Notes under the pieces: generated by a model
Database searches by the model: none
What the model was told of the DNA's origin: nothing
Seen by the model: only the letters and a program-made list of their open reading frames with translations
Made by a program: the position numbers and the translations under genes
Part shown: positions 17,217 to 25,705 of the stretch, piece after piece
How the letters are laid out: every line of letters begins with the position of its first letter
Numbering within the stretch: the stretch's first letter is position 1
Assembly (NCBI GenBank): GCA_035542575.1
Contig: DATKLE010000077.1
Span: 1-64,000 of the forward strand
From: JAIQET01 sp035542575
GTDB lineage: Bacteria > Acidobacteriota > Terriglobia > Terriglobales > Acidobacteriaceae
Direction of reading: 5' to 3'
DNA: 64,000 nucleotides

Positions 17217-18734
17217 GTGGGGCATTGGCTGCTGATCCTCGCATTCGCGGCGTCGGCCGCTGGACCGCCGGCCGGCACGGACGCTGAACAGCGCGCGGCG
17301 CGCTACTTTGATTCCATCCGCCAGAGGCCACCGCTTCTGTTGGCATTTTTGCAGGAGATGCCCAAGGGCGGCGACCTGCACAACCACCTGCTGGGGGCGA
17401 TATACGCCGAGAGCTGGATCGACTTCGCCGCCCAGGACGGCCTGTGTGTCGACCGCACCACCTCGGTGCTCCTGGCGCCTCCCTGCGATGCCTCCTGCGA
17501 TCGGTACACCAGCAAACCGGCGGTACGTTGCGCCTACGGAGACCAACTGCTCTACAACTCCATGATCGATGCCTGGTCCATGCGCAACTGGACGCCGGAA
17601 GAAGGTTCAGGACACGACCATTTCTTTGCCGCCTTCGACAAATTCTCCCTGGCTTCGCACAATCACGCCGGGGATGAGATCGCCGAAGCGGCGGCACGGG
17701 CGGCTGCGGACCACCTGCAATACCTGGAAATTATGCACACCGCCGATGGCTCGCAGTCTGCGAACCTGGGCGCGAAGATCGGTTGGGATGATGATCTTGC
17801 CAGGCTGCGGGACAAGCTGCTGGCTGCCGGCCTGAAGCAAGTTGTCACCGCCACCCGCCGGCAACTGGATGCCGACGAAGCGAAGATGCGATCTGATCTC
17901 AAGTGCGGCACGCCGGAAGCGGATCCCGGCTGCGGCGTCACCGTCCGCTATCTCTACCAGGTGCTGCGCGGGCTGCCGCGGGAACAGGTGTTTGCGCAAA
18001 TCGTGCTTGGATTCGAGCTGGCGCAGGCCGATCCCCGCTTTGTCGGACTCAACCTGGTGATGCCGGAAGACTGGTACGTGCCCATGCACGATTTCCGTCT
18101 CCACATGAGGATGCTCGATTATTTGCACGGCCTTTATCCCAAGGTGCACATCAGCCTGCATGCCGGAGAACTCGCCATGGGGCTGGTGCCGCCGGAAGGC
18201 TTGCGCTTTCATATTCGCGAGTCGGTGGAGCTTGGCCATGCCGAGCGTGTTGGGCATGGCGTGTCCGTGATGAGCGAGCGCGATGCCACAGGCCTGCTGC
18301 GGGAGATGGCACAGCGCGATGTGCTGGTCGAAATCTGCCTGACGTCCAATGATTCGATCCTGGGAGTGCGCGGGGCCGATCACCCCTTCTCCGTCTACCG
18401 CAAGTATGGCGTTCCCGTCGCGCTGGCGAGCGACGACGAAGGGGTGTCGCGCTCGGATATGACCCACGAGTATGCCCGCGCAGTGGAGAGCTACGACCTG
18501 TCTTACGCCGATCTCAAGCAGATGGCGCGGCAAAGCCTGGAGCACAGTTTTGTTCCCGGGGCCAGCTTGTGGAGCGCTATTGGGACGTTTCGCCGCCTGA
18601 ATGCCTGCGCCGGCGACAAGGCCGGGACTGCGGCACTTTCAACCGCCTGCCGCAAATTTCTCGACGCCAACGAGCGGGCGCGGCTGCAGTGGAAATTGGA
18701 AGAAGAGTTTGCGAGGTTCGAGCGGCAGTTCTGA
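17217..18734 (+). CDS. Exported adenosine deaminase (ADGF/ADA2-like)
   Basis: About 505 residues from GTG 17217, chosen over an in-frame GTG 72 nt upstream because AAGGAG stands 7 nt before it and the protein then opens with a signal peptide (WLLILAFAASAAGPPAG). Zinc and catalytic residues of the adenosine/AMP deaminase family are all visible: DLHNHLLGA (HxH), SLHAGELA with the catalytic Glu, GHAERVGHGV, and SDDEGVSRS with two Asp. The extra N-terminal region and insertion around the two CxxxC-like cysteines (CDASCD) fit the growth-factor ADA2/ADGF type rather than cytosolic ADA. Predicted role: adenosine to inosine plus ammonia in the periplasm. The phosphorylase gene follows. Confidence 0.88.
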   Translation: MGHWLLILAFAASAAGPPAGTDAEQRAARYFDSIRQRPPLLLAFLQEMPKGGDLHNHLLGAIYAESWIDFAAQDGLCVDRTTSVLLAPPCDASCDRYTSKPAVRCAYGDQLLYNSMIDAWSMRNWTPEEGSGHDHFFAAFDKFSLASHNHAGDEIAEAAARAAADHLQYLEIMHTADGSQSANLGAKIGWDDDLARLRDKLLAAGLKQVVTATRRQLDADEAKMRSDLKCGTPEADPGCGVTVRYLYQVLRGLPREQVFAQIVLGFELAQADPRFVGLNLVMPEDWYVPMHDFRLHMRMLDYLHGLYPKVHISLHAGELAMGLVPPEGLRFHIRESVELGHAERVGHGVSVMSERDATGLLREMAQRDVLVEICLTSNDSILGVRGADHPFSVYRKYGVPVALASDDEGVSRSDMTHEYARAVESYDLSYADLKQMARQSLEHSFVPGASLWSAIGTFRRLNACAGDKAGTAALSTACRKFLDANERARLQWKLEEEFARFERQF

Positions 18735-18857
18735 GGGATACGGGTATCAGGTCTCCGGTTTCAGACCTTGCGAGCTTCAGCATCATGCTGGTTAAATCAA
18801 AGCGCGTTGAACCTTGACTATCGGGCCCTGTCACCTGAGACCTGATACCCGAGACCT
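18735..18857. repeat. Heptamer inverted-repeat array D
   Basis: Starts on the base after the adenosine deaminase stop. Arm 1: four units GGGATAC, GGGTATC and similar (18735-18762). Arm 2: four units GTCACCT, GAGACCT and similar (18830-18857), ending 8 nt before the phosphorylase ATG. A perfect 14-bp inverted repeat links 18742-18755 with 18837-18850. Confidence 0.85.
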
Positions 18858-18865
18858 CCTTCTAT

Positions 18866-19708
18866 ATGGCCGACGAATTTAATCGCGCCGAATCCGCGGC
18901 ACAATTCCTGCTTTCGCAGACTCCTTTGCGCCCGCGGGTCGGGCTGGTGCTGGGGTCAGGGCTGGGCGCTTTTGCGGACGAACTCTCCGACGCCACGCGC
19001 ATCCCTTTCGCACAGATTCCGTCGTTTCCGCGCTCGACTGCGGTGGGGCACGCCGGGAACATGGTCATCGGCAAGGCCGATGGCATTTCTGTGGCAGCGA
19101 TGCAGGGGCGGGTACATCTTTACGAAGGCTATTCGCCGCAGGAGGTCGCTTTTCCGACGCGCGTGCTGGGACGCATGGGCATCCGGGCGCTGATCCTCAC
19201 CAACGCCGCCGGAGGCATCAATCTCGAATACAAGCAAGGCGCGCTGGTGATTGTCACGGACCACCTCAACCTGCAGGGGCGCAACCCGCTGGTGGGGCCG
19301 AACGAGGACCGATTGGGCGAGCGCTTCCCCGACATGACCCAGGCGTACTGGAAACCCTATCGTGACATCGCCCTCGAGGAGGCGCGCAACCTGGGCACGA
19401 ACGTGTACCAGGGGGTGTATGCAGGTTTGTTGGGGCCGAACTATGAGACGCCGGCCGAGATTCGCTACCTGCGCGCCATCGGTGCCGACCTGGTGGGCAT
19501 GTCCACGGTCCCCGAGGTGATTGCGGCGCGTCACATGGGAATCAAGGTGCTGGCGATTTCCTGCGTCACCAACATGGCGGCGGGAATTCTCGACAAGCCG
19601 ATCCATCATCAGGAAGTGCTGGAGACCGGCGAGCGGGTGAAAGCCGATTTTACGGCACTGCTGCGGGCGGTGTTGCCGAGAATCGCGGCGGATGTGGGAC
19701 GCGATTGA
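18866..19708 (+). CDS. Purine nucleoside phosphorylase, trimeric (PNP class II)
   Basis: 280 residues. Family motifs: VLGSGLGAFAD (phosphate loop), STAVGHAGNMVIG, QGRVHLYEGYS, LTNAAGGIN, ETPAEIRYLRAIGADLVGMSTVPE and SCVTNMAAGI. In trimeric PNPs the late Asn of SCVTNMA favours 6-oxopurines (inosine, guanosine). It converts inosine plus phosphate to hypoxanthine and ribose-1-phosphate in the cytoplasm, the step after adenosine deaminase. The start ATG has no Shine-Dalgarno; its upstream bases belong to heptamer array D. Confidence 0.93.
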   Translation: MADEFNRAESAAQFLLSQTPLRPRVGLVLGSGLGAFADELSDATRIPFAQIPSFPRSTAVGHAGNMVIGKADGISVAAMQGRVHLYEGYSPQEVAFPTRVLGRMGIRALILTNAAGGINLEYKQGALVIVTDHLNLQGRNPLVGPNEDRLGERFPDMTQAYWKPYRDIALEEARNLGTNVYQGVYAGLLGPNYETPAEIRYLRAIGADLVGMSTVPEVIAARHMGIKVLAISCVTNMAAGILDKPIHHQEVLETGERVKADFTALLRAVLPRIAADVGRD

Positions 19709-19714
19709 GCTGAC

Positions 19715-20644
19715 TCAGTTTCTCGGCCGCTCGATGAGAATGGTGACCGGGGGCGTGATCTGGTAGGTGCCCGCAAAGCTGCCCTGGTTGACTGCCAAGC
19801 CCAGGCGTCCGCGGGAGTCAATGTAGAGCAGCGGCTTCTTGAGCCCCACATCGCTGAAAGTGCGGACAAAGGGAAGATTCATCTCGGTCTTGCCCAGGAC
19901 AACACGCACATGTTGTCCCCGCCCGTAGCCCAGTTTGAGGAAGTCCTCGGCGCTGATATTGGTGATGAGATTGCCGAACGGACCGTCGGTGGCAATGACT
20001 TCGCCATGCAGCCCGCGGTCATCCAGCCTGGCGGGCGCCAGTTTCAAGCGGACCAGATCTTTGACCGGGAGTTCCGGCCCCACCTGGGTCCAGTCTTCAC
20101 CGCGCGCGAGATGGGCCCCCGCGGGCGAGAAGATGTCGCGTCCGTGAAAGGTGGAGGACAGAGCGGCGCCGATCATCCAGGCGCGATTGGTGATCTCACG
20201 CGCGGCCTCAATCCCGTCGCGATCCTGCACCAGAGTTAGAAGGCCGTTGTCGGGCAGGACAAAATACTGCCCGCGATGGGACTTGGCGATGATCGCTTTG
20301 CGACTACTGCCGACCGTAGGGTCAACCACCACAACAAACACAGTCCCCGCCGGGTAGTAGGCCGTAGCGCCATACAGGAAGCGGGCCCCGTCGAGAATGG
20401 AGAACGGCGTGACCTGGTGGGTGAGATCCACGATCCGCACCTCGGGAACGATCGAATACATGACGCCTTTGCAAATGGCAACGGAGTCGTCCATGGTGCC
20501 GAAGTCAGTCATGAAAACGATGGTGGGCGGAAGGTGAGGCTGGGGTTCCTGGGCCCACGGGATCGGAGACCAGGAGGTGCTGAACACCATAACTGCCACC
20601 AGAAATGAAAGGAAGGTTCGCCGGTGTACAGTTTCATCCGACAT
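19715..20644 (-). CDS. Exported SAM hydroxide adenosyltransferase (DUF62 / chlorinase-fluorinase family)
   Basis: 309 residues from ATG 20644 (GTG 20662 is an alternative). The SAM hydrolase fold is plain from TDFGTMDDSVAICKGVM, then VDPTVGSSRKA, in which Asp and Arg are exactly seven residues apart as in the Asp-Arg-His triad of characterised archaeal DUF62 enzymes, and TFHGRDIFSPAGAHLA supplying the His. A halogenase-specific loop is not obvious, so hydrolysis of SAM to adenosine and methionine is the likelier reaction. Unusually, it opens with HRRTFLSFLVAVMVF, a signal peptide that resembles a Tat signal. It converges on the phosphorylase gene (6 nt between stops), forming a purine-nucleoside neighbourhood. 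Confidence 0.87.
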   Translation of the reverse strand: MSDETVHRRTFLSFLVAVMVFSTSWSPIPWAQEPQPHLPPTIVFMTDFGTMDDSVAICKGVMYSIVPEVRIVDLTHQVTPFSILDGARFLYGATAYYPAGTVFVVVVDPTVGSSRKAIIAKSHRGQYFVLPDNGLLTLVQDRDGIEAAREITNRAWMIGAALSSTFHGRDIFSPAGAHLARGEDWTQVGPELPVKDLVRLKLAPARLDDRGLHGEVIATDGPFGNLITNISAEDFLKLGYGRGQHVRVVLGKTEMNLPFVRTFSDVGLKKPLLYIDSRGRLGLAVNQGSFAGTYQITPPVTILIERPRN

Positions 20645-20772
20645 GGCAGTGGGGCTCTGCACTAACGCCGGAATTGTAACGGAAGGGTAGCGGGATCGAA
20701 AGGAAGCGCACTGAGGTCTGGCAGCGGAGCTTTGGTTTGACGCGCGCGAGTGGCGCGCGGACCTCCACCCGC

Positions 20773-20778
20773 TATAAT
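20773..20778 (+). promoter_or_regulatory. -10 box TATAAT
   Basis: Perfect TATAAT, 41 nt before ATG 20820. With GGAGGAGG at 20807-20814 this is a conventional short leader. Confidence 0.6.
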
Positions 20779-20819
20779 CTCCCTTTGCCAGATTCCCACT
20801 TCAATTGGAGGAGGTTGTC

Positions 20820-21218
20820 ATGTCTCAGGCGATCCCCGACAAGTATCGTGATCTGTTCAGCAAGCGCGCCTTTGCCAGTTTGGGGACGCTGATGCCTGAC
20901 GGGCGCCCGCAGGTGACGCCGGTGTGGTGCGATGTCGAGGGCGACTACGTGATCTTCAACTCCGCCAAGGGCCGGCAGAAAGACCGCAACGTGCGCCGCG
21001 ATCCGCGGGTGGCACTGGCGATCGTTGATCCGGACAATCCTTACCGTTATCTGGAGATCCGCGGCCGCGTGGTGGAAATCACTGAACAGGGCGCCGATGC
21101 GCACATTGACAAGATGGCCAAGAAATACCTGGGCGTGGACAAATATCCCTACCGCCAGCCGGGAGAAGTGCGCGTGATGTACAAGATCCAGCCCGAACAT
21201 ACCACCATGATGGGGTAA
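20820..21218 (+). CDS. PPOX-class putative F420-dependent enzyme
   Basis: 132 residues from ATG 20820, supported by GGAGGAGG 5 nt upstream; the in-frame TTG at 20805 overlaps that site. Split-barrel flavin/deazaflavin fold: LGTLMPDGRPQVTPVWCD, VIFNSAKGRQKDRNVRRDPRVAL and EIRGRVVEI. This matches the TIGR03618-type PPOX class F420-dependent group. Acts in the cytoplasm as an oxidoreductase; substrate unknown. Confidence 0.82.
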   Translation: MSQAIPDKYRDLFSKRAFASLGTLMPDGRPQVTPVWCDVEGDYVIFNSAKGRQKDRNVRRDPRVALAIVDPDNPYRYLEIRGRVVEITEQGADAHIDKMAKKYLGVDKYPYRQPGEVRVMYKIQPEHTTMMG

Positions 21219-21250
21219 CGCCGTCCCACCGGCCGATCGAGGAGCCTTCT

Positions 21251-22303
21251 ATTCGCACCTACAATCTCTGCCTGCTCGGCTTTGGCAATGTGAACCGGAC
21301 TCTGGTCCGCTTGCTCCGGGAAAAAGAGCAGGAACTGCAGGCGCGGGAAATCGTCTGGCGCGTCACCGGAGTGGCTACACGGCGTCTGGGATGGCTGGCT
21401 GAACCCGAGGGGCTCGACCCATCTGTTCTGGAAACGGGCTCGGTGTGGAGCGGACAGTCTTGCACTGACCTCGATGAGGCGCGAGGCGGACAGGAGCGCC
21501 CGCGCTACACACTCACCAACGTCCGCGACTGGTTGCGGGCGGCGGGCGGGGATGTTTTGTTCGAGGCGACATCCCTCAATCCGCAGAGCGGCCAGCCGGC
21601 CATTGATCACATTCGCGCAGCGCTCGAATCTGGGGCGCATGCCATCACTGCGAACAAAGGTCCGATCGTGCATGCCTATGACGAACTGTGCTTGCTGGCG
21701 GCGGCGAAAGGCCGGCGGTTTCTGTTCGAATCCACGGTCATGGACGGCGCGCCTGTTTTTGCGATGTTTCGCGACAGCTTGCCGGGGGTGCATCTGCGCG
21801 GCTTTCGCGGAGTTCTGAATTCCACCACCAACGTCATTCTTAGCGGCATGGAAGAGGGACTGAGCTTCGAGGAATCGCTGGCGAAAGCCCGGCAGATCGG
21901 CGTGGCGGAAACCGACGCTAGCCAGGACATTGACGGTTGGGACGCGGCTGTAAAGGTGGCGGCGCTTGTGACGGTACTGATGGGGGCGCGAATTCGCCTG
22001 GACGAGATTGCACGTGAGGGAATCCGCGGCCTGAGCGGCGAAGCCGTGCGCGCGGCCCGCGCCCAGGGCAAGCCCTACAAGCTGGTGTGCCGGGCGCAGC
22101 GGACGGAGCGCGGGGTGACGGCCAGTGTCCGCCCCGAACAGGTGCCGCTCAGCGATCCGCTAGCCTGGGTCGCAGGAACATCGTCAATCGTGTATTTTGA
22201 GACGGACATTTTTCCCGGCCTCGCCATCACCGAGAACAATCCCGGGCTGGAAGCCACGGCGTACGGGATGCTGGCAGATTTTGTGCGGGCCGTGACGCAG
22301 TAA
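21251..22303 (+). CDS. hom: Homoserine dehydrogenase with apparent ATT start
   Basis: 350 residues from ATT 21251. The frame shows the Rossmann motif LLGFGNVNR at residues about 8-16, ANKGPIV, GVLNSTTNVILSGMEEG, and DIDGWDAAVKVA with the catalytic Asp/Lys. The first conventional start, GTG 21290, falls inside the NAD(P) loop and would destroy it. GAGGAG (21239-21244) stands 6 nt before ATT 21251, and no ATG, GTG or TTG exists between it and the loop. Reduces aspartate semialdehyde to homoserine for Met/Thr synthesis. There is no ACT domain, so feedback control by Thr is not expected from this chain. A sequencing error at the start base is the alternative explanation. Confidence 0.88.
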   Translation: MRTYNLCLLGFGNVNRTLVRLLREKEQELQAREIVWRVTGVATRRLGWLAEPEGLDPSVLETGSVWSGQSCTDLDEARGGQERPRYTLTNVRDWLRAAGGDVLFEATSLNPQSGQPAIDHIRAALESGAHAITANKGPIVHAYDELCLLAAAKGRRFLFESTVMDGAPVFAMFRDSLPGVHLRGFRGVLNSTTNVILSGMEEGLSFEESLAKARQIGVAETDASQDIDGWDAAVKVAALVTVLMGARIRLDEIAREGIRGLSGEAVRAARAQGKPYKLVCRAQRTERGVTASVRPEQVPLSDPLAWVAGTSSIVYFETDIFPGLAITENNPGLEATAYGMLADFVRAVTQ

Positions 22304-22349
22304 GACGCAGCGGTTCGCGTCTCCACCGCTTGTATTTCCTGGAACTCTT

Positions 22350-23618
22350 ATGCTGACGACACAGAACGAAACCGCCGCCAAGCTCGACGTGGCCTGGGTC
22401 CGCGCGCAATTCCCTTCCCTGGCCCAAACCGTGAATGGCCATCCGGCTGTGTTCCTGGACGGACCCGGTGGGACCCAGGTTCCGCAGCGTGTCATTGACG
22501 CCATCAGTGACTATCTGAAGCGGTCGAATGCCAATACTTGCGGCGCCTACGCCACCAGCCGGCGCACCGACGCTATGCTGGCGCAGTCCCGGGCGGCAAT
22601 GGCTGACTTCCTCAACTGTGATGCCGACGAGATCGTCTTCGGCGCCAACATGACCTCGCTGACCTTTGCCATGAGCCGCGCCATCGGCCGTGAGCTTGGC
22701 CCGGGGAACGAAATCGTGCTGACACAACTCGATCATGATGCCAATATCTCGCCCTGGCGCGCCCTCGAGGAAACCGGGGCCACGGTGCGGTTTGCGGACA
22801 TCAACGAAGGGGATTGCACACTCAATCTGAACGACATGGCGCATAAGGTCAGCAGCCACACGCGCCTGGTGGCGGCGGGTTACGCCTCGAATGCGGTGGG
22901 CACCATCAACAACGTGAAGGAAATTGTGCGCCTGGCGCACGATGCCGGCGCGATGGCGTACATTGACGCCGTCCACTACGCCCCTCATGGCCCGATTGAT
23001 GTGCGCGCGCTGGATTGCGATTTCCTGGTCTGCTCGACTTACAAGTTCTTCGGGCCGCACATGGGTGTGCTCTACGGCAAGCGCGAGCACCTCAAGCGCC
23101 TGCACCCTTACAAGGTACGGGCCAACACGGACGCCGTGCCGCAGCGCTGGGAGTGGGGCACGCTCAACCACGAGTGCATTGCGGGGATCGCGGCGTGCGT
23201 TGAATACCTGGCGGACCTCGGACGGCACGTGGAGCCGGCAGCGTCCACCCGGCGTGCCGCACTGCTAGCGGCTTTTCACGCCATTCAGCCCTACGAGCGC
23301 GGCTTAGCTGAACGCTTGATTCGTGGACTGCTTGCAGTCCCAGGACTGAAGGTGTACGGCATCAGCGATCCGACGCGCTTCGACCAGCGTTGTCCGACCA
23401 TCGCGGTGCGCATCGCGGGCCACACGCCCCTCGAACTGGCAACGGGGCTTGGCGAGCGCGGCTTTTTCACCTGGGACGGCAACTACTACGCCTTGAACCT
23501 GACCGAGCGGCTGGACGTGGAGAAAGACGGCGGCTTCCTGCGCATCGGACTGGTGCACTACAACACGGCGGAGGAAGTGGACCGGTTGCTGGCGGCGTTG
23601 CGGGAAATTGTGGGTTAG
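22350..23618 (+). CDS. Cysteine desulfurase-like PLP enzyme (VC1184 subfamily)
   Basis: 422 residues, class V aminotransferase fold. PGGTQVPQRVIDAI, NANTCGAYATSRRTD, the AHDAGAMAYIDAVHYAPHGP strand and the PLP lysine in STYKFFGPH are visible. The C-terminal part reads VEKDGGFLRIGLVHYNTAEEV. It belongs to the cysteine-desulfurase-like TIGR01976 group, whose substrate is not established. No Shine-Dalgarno before ATG 22350. The dipeptidase gene starts 21 nt downstream. Confidence 0.85.
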   Translation: MLTTQNETAAKLDVAWVRAQFPSLAQTVNGHPAVFLDGPGGTQVPQRVIDAISDYLKRSNANTCGAYATSRRTDAMLAQSRAAMADFLNCDADEIVFGANMTSLTFAMSRAIGRELGPGNEIVLTQLDHDANISPWRALEETGATVRFADINEGDCTLNLNDMAHKVSSHTRLVAAGYASNAVGTINNVKEIVRLAHDAGAMAYIDAVHYAPHGPIDVRALDCDFLVCSTYKFFGPHMGVLYGKREHLKRLHPYKVRANTDAVPQRWEWGTLNHECIAGIAACVEYLADLGRHVEPAASTRRAALLAAFHAIQPYERGLAERLIRGLLAVPGLKVYGISDPTRFDQRCPTIAVRIAGHTPLELATGLGERGFFTWDGNYYALNLTERLDVEKDGGFLRIGLVHYNTAEEVDRLLAALREIVG

Positions 23619-23639
23619 CCGGCGGCCCAAGGAGGCATC

Positions 23640-24752
23640 ATGAATCGCCGCACCTTCCTTTGGAAAACTGTGCAGCTGGCATGTGCGCTGCAGCTTGCTC
23701 CCCTGGGCTTCGCCGCCCGAGAGAACGACATCCCATCGTCTATCGAGACCCTCTACCGCAAGTCCCTGGTCATTGATGCTCTGGCGGGCGTCGACGCCGA
23801 TAATCTCCCCCTGAAGCCGCAAACTCTACAGCAGGCGCTGGAATCCGGGGTCACGGCGTGTAACTGGACAGTGTCGCAGCCGGACTTTGAGGGAACGGTG
23901 GAGAACATCGCCTTTACTGAGGGGCTTGTCGAAAATGACTCCACGCATTGGTTGATTGTCCGGCGCTACTCCGATCTCGAACGCGCCAAGCGCGAGCAAA
24001 AGATCGGCATCATCCTCGGATTCCAGCATCCGGAGCCCATGGGAGAGGACCTGAGACGCTTTGAGACCTTCCGGCGGCTGGGCGTGCGCGTGATCCAGCT
24101 GACCTACAACAATCGTGGCCTTTTCGGCGACGGCTGCCTGGAGCCGGGCAATGCCGGCTTGAGCAAGCTGGGACTGGCGGCGGTGGCGAAGATGAATGAA
24201 CTCGGCATTGCGGTGGACCTCAGCCACTGCGGGCAACGCACGACGGCGGAGGGGATCGAGGCCTCCACCAAGCCGGTGTTGATCACGCACGCCGGATGCA
24301 GTGCCATCCATCCGCATCCACGCAACAAGGACGACCGGGAGCTGCAGGCGCTGGCGGACCGCGGAGGCGTGATCGGCATCTACTTCATGCCTTACCTGGT
24401 GGCCAGTCCAACTTTTCCGGCGCGCGAGCATGTGCTGGCGCATCTCGACCACGCGCTTAAAGTCTGCGGCAGCGACCACGTGGGCATCGGCACCGACGGG
24501 GTGTTGGGTGCGTTTCCCGACACGCCCGCACAGCGCCAGGCTTTCGCCGAGGATATGGCCCGGCGCAAGAAGCTGGGAATCGCTGCGCCCGAGGAAGATC
24601 GGCCACCGTTTTCGCCGGACTTGAACACGCCTCATCGGCTGGAGATCATCGCGGCGGGACTGAGCCAGCGGGGGTACGCGTCTGAAGTGATCGAGAAGGT
24701 GCTGGGCAAGAACTTCTGTCGCGCTTTCGGGGAGATCTGGGGAAGCGCTTAG
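23640..24752 (+). CDS. Exported membrane-dipeptidase family protein (peptidase M19)
   Basis: 370 residues. A twin-arginine-type signal (NRRTFLWKTVQLACALQLAPLGFAA) suggests folded export. The M19 core follows: an early LVIDALAGVDAD where the family has its first metal ligands (usually HxD; here the His is not evident), VDLSHCGQRT, ITHAGCSAIHPHPRNKDD and GSDHVGIGTDGVLG. Renal-dipeptidase relatives cleave dipeptides, sometimes with a D-residue at the C-terminal side. The altered first motif (DALAGVD) is worth noting, as it may change metal binding. It is co-directional with the PLP enzyme. Confidence 0.85.
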   Translation: MNRRTFLWKTVQLACALQLAPLGFAARENDIPSSIETLYRKSLVIDALAGVDADNLPLKPQTLQQALESGVTACNWTVSQPDFEGTVENIAFTEGLVENDSTHWLIVRRYSDLERAKREQKIGIILGFQHPEPMGEDLRRFETFRRLGVRVIQLTYNNRGLFGDGCLEPGNAGLSKLGLAAVAKMNELGIAVDLSHCGQRTTAEGIEASTKPVLITHAGCSAIHPHPRNKDDRELQALADRGGVIGIYFMPYLVASPTFPAREHVLAHLDHALKVCGSDHVGIGTDGVLGAFPDTPAQRQAFAEDMARRKKLGIAAPEEDRPPFSPDLNTPHRLEIIAAGLSQRGYASEVIEKVLGKNFCRAFGEIWGSA

Positions 24753-24772
24753 GGGGAGGAAACAGCTCCCCG

Positions 24773-24792
24773 GTTCATGTTCCCGGTTCTCA
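24773..24792. repeat. Imperfect heptamer array E
   Basis: GTTCAT (6 nt), GTTCCCG and GTTCTCA follow the dipeptidase stop and sit between it and the convergent rpiA stop. Short and single-armed, so weaker than the others. Confidence 0.45.
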
Positions 24793-24799
24793 GCGGCGG

Positions 24800-25480
24800 T
24801 TACGGGCGGCGAAACTCCACCACCTCATTACCCTTTCCCATCAGCACCACAGTTGCCATATCAATGAACAACCCGTGCTCTACCACGCCAGGGGTGTCGC
24901 TGAGTTTGTGCGCCAGTGCAGGAGGATCGGGAATCCGCCCGAAGCGGCAGTCCAGGATGTGGTGCCCCTCGTCAGTGACATAGGGCTTGCCGTCGGGAGA
25001 CTGGCGCAGGCTGACCTTGGCGCCAAGGGCCGCGATCTTCTTCGACACCAGGGCCTGGGCAAAGGGAATCACTTCCACTGGCAGAGGAAACGCGCCCAGT
25101 GCCGGCACTTGCTTGGAAGAATCCGTGATGACCACGAACTGACGCGCGGCCGAAGCGATGATTTTTTCCCGCAGCAGGGCGCCGCCCCCGCCCTTGATCA
25201 ACTGCAGCTTGGGGTCGAATTCATCGGCGCCGTCAATGACCAAGTCGATCTGCTGGCACTCATCCAGCGTGGTTAGAGGAATTCCCAAGCTGGCCGCGAG
25301 TTCCCTGGTGCGCTCGGAAGTTGGAATGCCTACGATCTTGAGTCCCGCCTGCACGCGCTCGCCGAGAAAGCGAACCACGTGGGCCGCGGTCGAACCTGTG
25401 CCCAAGCCGACGACGTCGCCATCGTTGACAAAACCTGCGCCGACGCGAGCAGCGGCTTCCTTTTCCTTGTCGTTAGCCAT
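24800..25480 (-). CDS. rpiA: Ribose-5-phosphate isomerase A
   Basis: About 226 residues from ATG 25480; an in-frame ATG at 25510 adds ten residues without homology. Motifs: VVGLGTGSTAAHVVRFL (phosphate loop), DGADEFDPKLQLIKGGGGALLREKI, and the late ILDCRFG and GVVEHGLFI. It interconverts ribose-5-phosphate and ribulose-5-phosphate in the pentose phosphate pathway. Confidence 0.93.
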   Translation of the reverse strand: MANDKEKEAAARVGAGFVNDGDVVGLGTGSTAAHVVRFLGERVQAGLKIVGIPTSERTRELAASLGIPLTTLDECQQIDLVIDGADEFDPKLQLIKGGGGALLREKIIASAARQFVVITDSSKQVPALGAFPLPVEVIPFAQALVSKKIAALGAKVSLRQSPDGKPYVTDEGHHILDCRFGRIPDPPALAHKLSDTPGVVEHGLFIDMATVVLMGKGNEVVEFRRP

Positions 25481-25570
25481 AGGTTTTCCGTTCCAGCCCC
25501 GGCCCCGCATTGGGCGCGACCGCTTACTCTACCGCTTTCAGCACCAGCGCAACAACCTCCGCCATTTCGC

Positions 25571-25598
25571 TTGACATTACCGGGGATGGTAGGAGAAT
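25571..25598 (+). promoter_or_regulatory. Possible promoter of the FecR-domain gene
   Basis: TTGACA (25571-25576), a 16-nt spacer and GAGAAT (25593-25598, 4 of 6). The gene starts about 108 nt downstream. Confidence 0.35.
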
Positions 25599-25705
25599 GC
25601 CATGCGCTGCCAAGTTGGGGGCTCTGGCCATCTACCTGCCCCCGAGAAGACACGCCGCTGGAAACTCGAAACGCGGCCCTGGCCAGAAGTTTCGGGAGGT
25701 GCCAA

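Noticed and set aside
25379..25705. N-terminal extension of the FecR-domain protein
   Set aside because: It runs antisense over rpiA; GGGAGGT plus TTG 25706 with a signal peptide is the better start.
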